Positions 1 through 6,300 of a DNA stretch of 6,617 bases are shown piece by piece. The notes beneath the pieces were generated by a model, which saw only the letters and a list, made by a program, of their open reading frames with translations, was not told the DNA's origin and ran no database searches. The position numbers and the translations under genes were made by a program. This DNA is from Candidatus Eiseniibacteriota bacterium (GTDB taxonomy: Bacteria > Eisenbacteria > RBG-16-71-46 > CAIMUX01 > VGJL01). Each line of letters opens with the position of its first letter. Position 1 is the stretch's first letter. The stretch spans positions 1 to 6,617 of the forward strand of contig WJJW01000428.1 of assembly GCA_014729455.1 (NCBI GenBank). The letters run 5' to 3'.

Positions 1-440
1 AACGCCTCCCCCCGGTCGTGCTCCTCCGCCCAGACCCCCAGCTCCTGCGCCAGCCGGCTGTTGTAGGTGTGCGTCCTCTCCCCCATCGGGAGCCCCTCGG
101 CGGCGGCCAGCTCCTTCAGACGCTGCCGGCCTTGGCGGAGCCGTTCCTCCGCCCGGGGTCCTCCGCCGAACAGATCCTGCAGGGATCGTCCCTCCGGCGG
201 GGTCTCCGGATGGAGCGGGAAGTGGACCAATTCCAACTGGATGTCGTACTCGCGTTCGAGCCTCTCAATACGCCCGGTACTGAGGTAGCACCAAGGTCAC
301 ACGTAGTCCGAATACACGGTGAAGACGATCGGTTCTTCCTTCACGGGCTCCTCCGCCGGACCCGCGGCGGCGATGCAGAGGGGGAATGCCAGAGCCGCCG
401 CCGCAAGCCCCGCGATCCGCTTTCTATGATACGAGTTCAT
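1..440 (-). CDS. Exported DsbA/FrnE-family thiol oxidoreductase, selenoprotein with UPWC active site (3' end outside window)
   Basis: Start is the ATG at 440-438, preceded by AGGAGG with a 7-nt spacer. Residues 1-26 form a signal peptide: n-region HRKR, hydrophobic core GLAAAALAFPL, probable type I cleavage after IAAA. The mature part opens with a thioredoxin-fold beta strand (IVFTVYSDYV), then codon 48 is TGA, then P49 W50 C51 and YLSTGRIERLE. DsbA/FrnE-type proteins have CPWC here, so TGA replaces the catalytic N-terminal Cys and is read as selenocysteine. The frame stays open for about 100 codons after the TGA, with family-like content (VHFPLHPETPPEG; then a helical part ending THTYNSRLAQELG, like the N/T..A-R-L segment of FrnE-like proteins). 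The gene runs off the window at base 1. Likely role: periplasmic thiol/disulfide exchange or peroxide-type redox chemistry, possibly serving the cytochrome or rhodanese upstream. The family assignment is good; the exact substrate is unknown. Confidence 0.88.
264..284 (-). promoter_or_regulatory. Bacterial SECIS-like hairpin of the DsbA-like selenoprotein
   Basis: On the mRNA, 12 nt after the UGA, arm CUCAGUAC pairs with arm GUAUUGAG (8 consecutive pairs, one of them G-U) around the 5-nt loop CGGGC. The loop starts 21 nt after the UGA and has G at its second position. As I recall, bacterial SECIS models want a small apical loop with a G in its first two bases, about 16-37 nt downstream of UGA, and this fits. 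It would be bound by SelB with Sec-tRNA. It lies within coding sequence. Paired by eye, not by folding software. Confidence 0.8.
297..299 (-). other. Recoded UGA (selenocysteine 48) in the UPWC motif
   Basis: TGA is exactly in frame with the ATG at 440 (codon 48) and takes the place of the first Cys of a CPWC redox motif. Coding similarity continues on both sides in the same frame, so no frameshift is needed. Cys-to-UGA replacement in a thioredoxin-fold CxxC is the classic selenoprotein signature. The alternative, a nonsense mutation of TGC or TGT, would not explain the well-placed hairpin directly after it. Confidence 0.88.
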
Positions 441-447
441 CGATGAT

Positions 448-453
448 CCTCCT
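448..453 (-). promoter_or_regulatory. Ribosome binding site AGGAGG for the DsbA-like selenoprotein
   Basis: A perfect AGGAGG lies 7 nt before the ATG at 440. It fixes the start and shows that the gene is translated through the region that contains the TGA rather than beginning downstream of it. Confidence 0.8.
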
Positions 454-506
454 GGGGTTGTCGCAACCGGTCACGATAGCAGAGAGCCGCTCCGAGGCGA
501 AAGCGA

Positions 507-537
507 AGCCGGGGGAGCCCGTGAGGCCCCCCCGGCT
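507..537 (-). terminator. Strong GC-rich hairpin between rhodanese and DsbA-like genes (terminator or processing/stability hairpin)
   Basis: AGCC, GGGGG and GCC (plus strand, 507-519) pair with GGC, CCCCC and GGCT (525-537), with one A-C mismatch and the loop CGTGA: 12 pairs, nearly all G-C. It begins about 30 nt after the rhodanese stop codon. On the minus strand it is followed by TCGCTTTCGCC, not a U-run, so a classical intrinsic terminator is not supported. It may attenuate or stabilise the message between the second and third genes of the operon. Confidence 0.4.
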
Positions 538-566
538 CGGTGCGCCGGTTCAGGTCGATCAATCGA

Positions 567-1592
567 TCAGAAGGTCGGCGGGCCGGTCTCCACCGGATAG
601 TCGACCACGTCGTCCTCGCTGAAGGGAGCCGCCACCCGAACGTCCGGATCCGTCGTCCAGGCCATGATCCCGAACTTCAGGTTCACCGCGTCGTACCCGA
701 GCATGCGCAGGGCCGCCGTCGCCACCTGCCCGGTGTGGCCGGTGTAGCAGTAGACGACGATCTGCTGGTCGGTCGGAAGCTTCTCCAGGTTGTCCGGATC
801 CATGATCGTCCGCCAGGGGATGTTGTACGCGCCCTGGATGTGGCCGATCGCGTAATGATCGGCGCTGCGTACGCTCAGGATCATCGGATCGTTGTTCGCG
901 TTGCCGTCGTCCAGGTTGTCCTTCAACGCCTGCGCCGAAATCGTCGGACCGGCGCTTCCCCCCCAAGCCTCCTCGTACGCCTCCTGGATGATCGTCATCT
1001 CGTTCTCCGAGTCGGTGACGTCCAGCTCCGGCAGGTCGTAGGTCTCCGTGAAGTTGTTGGTGGTCGTCTCGAACCCGTAGTCGATGACGGCGTCGTCATC
1101 GAAGGCGGCCGCCACGCGGACGGAATCGACCGATGTCCAGGCGGTCATCCCGAACTTCAGGTTCGTGACGTCGTATCCCATCGCTCCGAGGGCCGTCGTG
1201 GCGAGCTGCCCGGTATGTCCCGTGTAGCAGTACGCGACGATCTGCCGGTCGTTCGGCAGGATCGTCAGCTCCGCCGGGTCGCCGACCTGGCGCCACGGGA
1301 TGTTCAGCGCGTCGGGGATGTGCCCCCGATTGAGGTAGTGGTCCTCGCTGCGGACGCTCAGGACGAACGGGTCGTTGTTCGGGTTGCCGTCCTCGTAGAG
1401 GTTCTCGTACAGGGTCGCCGCCGACATCGTCGGGGTGGCGTTCGCGATCCAGTCGTTCAACGCGGAACGAACGACCTCGAACTGGTCGACGGGAGTCGGC
1501 TCGGTCCCGTTGTCGTCATCGTCGGAGCAACCCGGCGCGAAAACGAACACGGCAATTCCGATCATCAGACAGTAGACGATCTTCTTCGACAT
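567..1592 (-). CDS. Lipoprotein with two tandem rhodanese domains, ExtH-like
   Basis: 341 residues. The ATG at 1592-1590 is chosen because GGAGG lies 7 nt before it and it yields a clean lipoprotein signal (MSKK, hydrophobic core, lipobox FAPGC with lipidated Cys22, followed by SDDDDN). Upstream in-frame starts (GTG 1637, ATG 1634) only add a non-signal extension. Two rhodanese domains follow. The first has SVRSEDHY and GHIPDALNIPW, then the active-site loop CYTGHTG with Cys122. The second has SVRSADHY and GHIQGAYNIPW, then CYTGHTG with Cys282. They are 160 residues apart and clearly an internal duplication; both catalytic Cys are kept, so both may carry persulfide (or perselenide). It starts 41 nt after the cytochrome stop, so it is surely co-transcribed with it. 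From memory, a rhodanese-like lipoprotein (ExtH) is encoded in the Geobacter ext locus with the same type of cytochrome; the name is given as a resemblance only. Site: periplasmic face of a membrane. Substrate unknown. Confidence 0.92.
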   Translation of the reverse strand: MSKKIVYCLMIGIAVFVFAPGCSDDDDNGTEPTPVDQFEVVRSALNDWIANATPTMSAATLYENLYEDGNPNNDPFVLSVRSEDHYLNRGHIPDALNIPWRQVGDPAELTILPNDRQIVAYCYTGHTGQLATTALGAMGYDVTNLKFGMTAWTSVDSVRVAAAFDDDAVIDYGFETTTNNFTETYDLPELDVTDSENEMTIIQEAYEEAWGGSAGPTISAQALKDNLDDGNANNDPMILSVRSADHYAIGHIQGAYNIPWRTIMDPDNLEKLPTDQQIVVYCYTGHTGQVATAALRMLGYDAVNLKFGIMAWTTDPDVRVAAPFSEDDVVDYPVETGPPTF

Positions 1593-1599
1593 TCTCCAA

Positions 1600-1604
1600 C
1601 CTCC
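1600..1604 (-). promoter_or_regulatory. Ribosome binding site GGAGG deciding the rhodanese start
   Basis: GGAGG is 7 nt before the ATG at 1592, inside the 41-nt gap after the cytochrome stop. It favours this start over the in-frame GTG/ATG at 1637/1634, which overlap the cytochrome stop and lie ahead of the signal peptide. Confidence 0.7.
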
Positions 1605-1633
1605 ATGCAGGTTTCGATCGATCCGGGCCGTCA

Positions 1634-3010
1634 TCACGGGAGTTCCTCGACGATGACGTCCTGGTTCGCGTCCCTCTCCTCTGGGAACATCACTCCTTCG
1701 CCGATCAAGGCTTCGATGTAATCCCCCGTCAAGAAGAGATTCTCATCTTCGTGGCATGCGTCGCAGGAGGCGTTCTGGGGCGTCTCTCTGCGGATGTTGT
1801 GGGGTGTCGCGTACTTCCAGGTCGGCTCCGCGGCGTACTGCGGAAGATCGACCCCCCACGGCTCGAAGCTGTTCGGGGCGATCGGGACGTGGCGCAGCAC
1901 CACGTAGTCCCACGGGCGCCGTTCGTCGTCCGGGATCGGGTTCCGTCCGATCCGGAAGTCGATTTGGGACGGATGCTCCAGCCCGCGCTCCTCGACGTCC
2001 ACGTGGCAGTTGTAGCAGTTCTTGTATCCCACCGAGTGGCAGACCTGGCAGGACAGCTTGGGCGGACCCGAATCCCCTCCCGCATGGAGCGAGTGCTGGA
2101 GATTCTCGGTGTCGGTCAGGACCTCGGGGTGGCAATCGACGCATTGCGGCAGCGCGTCCACCTCGTACCGGGTCTCGGGGGTGGTGCCGTCACCGTGCAG
2201 CTCCATCCCGGTGTGGCAGAAGAAGCAGTCCTTGTTGCCGGGAAGGTAGTGGACATCCGGCGGGATCCCGCTGTTCCGCCCGCGGTACTCGTCGCCGACT
2301 CGGCTCCCGTGGCAGGCGATGCAGTTGCTGACCTGCGAGGGGGTGCGCCGGACGACGTGCTGCTGGACGAGGCCGCCCCGCACCGAGGTCGGCCGGCTGA
2401 TGTGGCACTGCCCGCACGAGGTATGGCACCCCGCGCAATGGGTGTCGAACATCGAGCGGAGCTCCTCGGAGACCTGCGTCTGGCCCGTCCGCTTCTCGAA
2501 CATCGTGAAGTACCCGCTCTGGGTGGCGTGGACGCTCTTGGCGTGCCGCTCCACGATTCCGGCGTGGCATTCTCGGCAGGCCGGCGCGTCCCCCGCGGAC
2601 GGATCCGCGATCATCCCGACGTGCGCGGCCTCCTTCGTCTGGATCCCGCTCTGGCCGCCGTGGCAAGAAATGCAGGACAGCGAACCGTGGCGATCCTCGA
2701 GGAACTCCGAACCGACCTGCACCTTCTCCCATACCTCCAACTGAGGTACCTCGCCGCCTCACCCCTCGCCCGGTTCTTCTTCGGGAGGAGGAGGCGGGGG
2801 ATCCGCCGTCGCGACCAGCTTCTCCTTGCTCGTGTGGCATCCCTTGCAGTCGTCGGTCTTACTGGTGACCTCTCCCGGGCCCGTGGCGTCGTCGTTGTCC
2901 TCCGCGCAGCCCGATCCACCCAGCACCAGGAAGACCGCCAAGAATGAACAGAGAATCCAACCTCCGATCGGTCCTCGAATCGACCTCGCGATCGAGAATG
3001 GACTCGGCAT
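1634..3010 (-). CDS. extKL: Multiheme c-type cytochrome lipoprotein, selenoprotein with 11 CxxCH sites (ExtKL-like), read through in-frame UGA
   Basis: 458 residues if the TGA at codon 84 is translated. The ATG at 3010 has GGAGG 7 nt upstream. Residues 1-35 are a signal peptide (core WILCSFLAVFLVLGG) with probable lipidated Cys35 (GGSGC). The first haem site, CKGCH, is at 55. Then comes a tether (VATAD, six Pro, EEEPGEG), Sec84, GGEVPQLEVWEKV, and ten more sites: CISCH 113, CRECH 145, CAGCH 192, CGQCH 199, CIACH 230, CFFCH 262, CVDCH 290, CQVCH 321, CYNCH 332 and CDACH 416. The two halves share one frame. The downstream part alone would lack the export signal every c-type cytochrome needs, and the upstream part alone would be an 83-residue one-haem stub. 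From memory, NCBI names a family 'multiheme c-type cytochrome (seleno)protein ExtKL' of the Geobacter ext locus, where such genes are often split at the UGA; architecture and the rhodanese neighbour match. Likely role: electron transfer across or outside the periplasm. The terminal acceptor is unknown. The symbol is moderately sure. Confidence 0.85.
2731..2749 (-). promoter_or_regulatory. Bacterial SECIS-like hairpin of the multiheme cytochrome
   Basis: On the mRNA, 9 nt after the UGA, arm GUACCUC pairs with arm GAGGUAU (7 pairs, the basal one G-U) around the 5-nt loop AGUUG. The loop starts 17 nt after UGA and has G at position 2 followed by U, matching the usual bacterial SECIS preference. 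It has the same design as the hairpin in the DsbA-like gene (7-8 bp stem, 5-nt loop, G second), although the sequences differ. A competing small fold, the self-complementary GAGGUACCUC, has only three pairs around a tetraloop. Confidence 0.75.
2759..2761 (-). other. Recoded UGA (selenocysteine 84) in the multiheme cytochrome
   Basis: TGA is in frame between EEEPGEG and GGEVPQLEVW. The reading frame is identical before and after it. Unlike the DsbA-like gene there is no CxxC motif here to demand Cys, so the codon's identity rests on the hairpin that follows, on the need to join signal peptide and haem region, and on the second, clearer selenoprotein gene in the same operon. The alternative is a G-to-T error or mutation of a GGA glycine codon in a Gly-rich linker. 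Confidence 0.78.
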
Positions 3011-3017
3011 CGACTCC

Positions 3018-3022
3018 CCTCC
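3018..3022 (-). promoter_or_regulatory. Ribosome binding site GGAGG deciding the cytochrome start
   Basis: GGAGG within a purine-rich stretch (GGGAGGGGAG) lies 7 nt before the ATG at 3010. The frame is open further upstream to 3181, but that stretch is Arg/Gly/Pro-rich, precedes the signal peptide and has no comparable site. Confidence 0.7.
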
Positions 3023-3268
3023 CTCTCCGACCGCACGCTCGGCCGGTGCGGCGACCTCCACCCCTCTCCCCGCTTCATCGGGGGATGCGGTTCGATCGGG
3101 ATGAGAAATGGTTGCGGGGGATCGACCCCGACCCCGGCTCCACGCCTCCTCCCGTTCGATCTCTCCATGCGGCCCTTCCACTGATAGCGTAAGCCGCTAC
3201 GGAAATCCCGAAAGCAAGATCTCCTGAAAGGATCCTTTAGCCGTTCTGATGTCGTCGCCCGGGGGGGG

Positions 3269-3294
3269 CGGGGAGGATCCCTGGCGGCTCCCCG
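3269..3294 (-). terminator. Possible 3' hairpin after the Ig-like repeat gene
   Basis: On the minus strand CGGGGAG pairs with CTCCCCG (7 pairs) around a 12-nt loop, beginning 15 nt after the stop codon at 3310. It is followed by a C-run rather than U, so it is at best a weak or Rho-assisted terminator, or merely GC-rich coincidence. The 299-nt gap and separate promoter need give it some plausibility. Confidence 0.25.
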
Positions 3295-3309
3295 TCCTCT
3301 TCGAACTGG

Positions 3310-6300
3310 TCAGCGTTCCTCGCTGCGCCGCCGATCGTGCGGGAGCGCGTAGCGTGGAGGGACCGGATCGGCCGGCGCCGCCGTGCGGAAGCGCGCCTCG
3401 AACCCCTGGATCCCCGGATCGCACGGCGCCTGGTCGAGCGAGTCCCCCGCCGCGGCCCGGAGCGACGCATCCGCCCGGAGGACGTAGGTGGTGTCGGGCA
3501 AGAGAGGTACGCGCGGGTGCAGGACGACGCGGAGCCCGTCCTCCTCGACCGAGAGGCTGTCGGGCCAGGGCTCCTGCGGAGCCGACTCCAGGGTCAGCCA
3601 GACCGCGGTGGAGTCGACGCTCTCCGGATCGACCGCGCGGGTCAGCCGGAGCGCGGGGGTCGCCAGGGTGTCCACCCCCGCGGCGCCGTCTGTCGGATCG
3701 CTCCCCCGAACGGTGAACGCGCAGAACGAGACGCCGGTGGTGTCGGCGGCCACGAATCCGTCCGAGTCGACGACCTGCAGGACGATCCGGTACGACTCGT
3801 CGCAGCCGCCGTCCCCCTGCTCGTCGATCGCGCCGTCCCCGTCGTTGTCGACCTCGTCGCAACCGGCCCCGTCGACGCAGGGGAACGAATGGACGGCGAG
3901 AAGCCCTTCGGGTGCGACGAGGGAGTCGACCGTCCCGTCGCCCCAGCTCCAGACCGCCCAGGCGAGCTCCCCGTCCGGGTCCGACGACCCGCGCCCGTCG
4001 ACCCAGATCTCGGGATCCGCCCCGACCGAGCAGACTCCCGGCCCGGCGTCGGCGTCCGGTCGATCCCCCACCTCGAAGAACGCGTGGAATTCCTGGACCC
4101 CCGGTTCGTCGGGATCTTGATCGAGCGCGTTGCCGGCGCGGTCCTCGAGCAACGTCCCGGCCCGCCACTCGTAGACGGCGCCGCGCCGGAGGCTCGAATC
4201 GGGAACGAAGACGAAGGAGGAATCGCCCGGTTCCGCGGTGCGCGTCGCGGGGACCCAGCTCCCGTCGCGGAACAGTCCCGGGTCGGCGCTCGAGAACGTG
4301 GTGGTGTCCATCGGCTCCCCGAAGACCAGGCGAAGGACCGCATCCGGATCGACACCGAGCGTCCCGTCGGCCGGCTCGCTCCGGACGACGCGCGGTGGAT
4401 CCCGGTCGGGCCCCGTCGTGAAGGTCTCCTCGTACGGCTGATCGCCCGGCTCCTGCGGATCCTGATCGAGGGGGTTGCCGATGAGATCCTCGATCCCCGA
4501 GACGAGGACCCGGTGCTCGGTCGCGTAGGCGAGCGGGTCGTCGGGAACGAACGTCGCCGTATCGCCGGAAGCGGACACGCTCCGGTCCCCCGGCACGTCC
4601 TCCTCGTCGCGGAGCAACCGGAAGGTCTCCGGGCCGACCGTCTCCTCCCGGACCGGTTCATCGAAGACGAGACGGATCCGCGTGTCGACCGGCGGCTCGG
4701 GCTCCCCGTCGAGGAGAAGCGCGACCACCTGCGGTCCGATCGTCTCCTGCTGCGTCCGGAACGAGGAGGCGTAGGACTGGTTGCCGTCGAGCAACGAATC
4801 GGCGTCGAAGGGGATGCCGTTGGTGTCGGTCAGCGCGGTCGTGACGAGGATCCGGTAGAGGCTGTCGAACTCCAACTGCTCATCCGGGACGATCCGGACG
4901 ACGGTTCCATCCGCCGCGAGCTCCCGCTCCGATGCGACCGAAAGCCCGGTCGAGTCGTTGAGGGCGATCGAAGCGGCGGTGACCTTCGACGGATCGATCG
5001 GCTCGGAGAAGGTCAGGGTCGGGACGATCTCCACCGCCACCGCCTGGGCTCCATCGCCGGGTTCGACCGAGACGAGGCGCGGCGGGAGCGTGTCCGTCTC
5101 CGTCGTGAAGAAGCTCTCGACCGCATCGCGTCGCGGCGTGCCGGGGTATTGATCCAAGAGGTTCCCGGCGAGATCGGTCGCCAGCGTGTCGACGAACACC
5201 CGGTAGGTCCGTTCGTAGGCGAGCGTCCCGCTGGGGCTCCAGCGGACCGTGCGATCGGCGTCCTCGTACGCAAGCGCCCCCTCCACGACGGCGCCGGACG
5301 ATTCCACGCGGATCGCGCCCGGGAGGGTCTCTCGATCCATCGACTCGCTGAACTCGATCCGGACGACGGGCGCGATCGTGACACCGGTCGCCCCGTCGAC
5401 CGGATCGATCTCCTCCACCGCGGGCGGAGTGCGCTCGTTGCGCGTGGTGAACTCGCTGTGGTGCTTCTGCCAACCGGGCTCGTCGGGATCCTGATCGAGG
5501 CGGTTTCCGAACGGGTCGGTGACCCAGGTATCGACGTGGACGTGGTACGTGGTGATCGTCTCGAGATCCTCGTCCGGCGTGAAGGTGGCCGTCAGGCTGT
5601 CGCTGGAGACGACCAGCTCCCCCGGGACCCGGGCGCCGAGGGAGTCCCCCTCGGTCACGTAGGTGTACTCGAGCACGCGGATCGGCCGCACCGGCTCGCT
5701 GAAGACGATCCGGACGACCGCGTCGAGAACGACCTGGTCCGCCCCGTCGACCGGCTCGACCGAGACGACCCGGGGCGCCTCGGTCTCGGGCAAGGTGCGG
5801 AATCCGACGGCGTGGTCCTGATGGCCGGCCAGGCTCCAGTTCTGATCGAACGGGCCGCCGCGTCTCGACCGGATCCCGGTGCCGATGACGACCTCGTACT
5901 CGGTGTAGCTCGCCAGCGGACCCAACGGCGCCAGCACCGCCGAGAGGCTGTCCGGGCGGACGGTCCGCTCCGCCGGGACCGTCGTCTCCCCGCGGCGGAG
6001 GAAGAGCGTCGTGTCGACGACGCTCTCGGGGCGGACCGGCATCGAGAAGCGCACCTCGATCTCGGTCTCCCAGGAAACGTCCACGGCCCCGTCGGCGGGG
6101 ATCGTCGACGAGACACGGACGTTCTGCTCGGCCCGGAAGAGGGCATCGAAGGACTGATAACCGGGGGTGAAGGGGTCCTGGTCCAGGGGAACGCCGTCGG
6201 CGTCGCGGACGCCGGCCGGACCGCCCACCGCCAGCAGCCGGTAGCTTCCGTCCCGTTCCAGCGGGATCCCGCTGGTGAAGGTGAACCGCGTGCTGTCCTG

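Larger units (their letters stand above)
3011..3309. other. Intergenic region upstream of the cytochrome-rhodanese-DsbA operon
   Basis: These 299 bases separate the stop of the Ig-like giant from the cytochrome start and must hold any promoter for the three-gene operon. I see no convincing -35/-10 pair; TTGCTT and TACGCT occur on the minus strand near 3190-3217 but with a 20-nt spacer, which is poor. Visible structure: a small hairpin TAGCG-TAAGC-CGCTA at 3185-3199, a perfect 12-bp palindrome AAAGGATCCTTT at 3227-3238, and a run of eight G at 3261-3268. This stretch is less GC-rich than its surroundings around 3180-3250, as expected for a promoter region. No small gene or RNA is supported. 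Confidence 0.5.

Noticed and set aside
297..440. Short 47-residue peptide or a pseudogene ended by a nonsense mutation
   Set aside because: TGA replaces exactly the catalytic Cys, the downstream frame is intact and family-like, and a fitting hairpin follows. Decay would not produce this combination.
18..446. Plus-strand open frame over the DsbA-like gene
   Set aside because: Arg/Pro/Leu-rich shadow with no domain, antisense to a gene with a perfect Shine-Dalgarno, signal peptide and UPWC motif. It appears dominant only because the true gene contains TGA.
1634..2740. Separate cytochrome gene starting at TTG 2740
   Set aside because: The TTG lies inside the SECIS-like loop and would give a ten-haem cytochrome without a signal peptide. 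The same frame continues upstream through the TGA into a lipoprotein signal and an eleventh CxxCH.
540..2947. Long plus-strand frames opposite the rhodanese and cytochrome
   Set aside because: High GC leaves antisense frames open; their products are rich in Arg, Val and Gly with no recognisable motif, while the minus-strand frames carry rhodanese loops and eleven haem sites.
2759..3181. Independent 140-residue protein starting at 3181
   Set aside because: The first 57 codons are low-complexity Arg/Gly/Pro with no ribosome site. The real start is ATG 3010 and the 'stop' is the recoded TGA of the cytochrome.
3227..3238. Palindrome AAAGGATCCTTT as a regulator operator
   Set aside because: A perfect 12-bp palindrome in the only promoter-bearing gap is suggestive, but there is one copy, no recognised regulator consensus and no promoter placed next to it.
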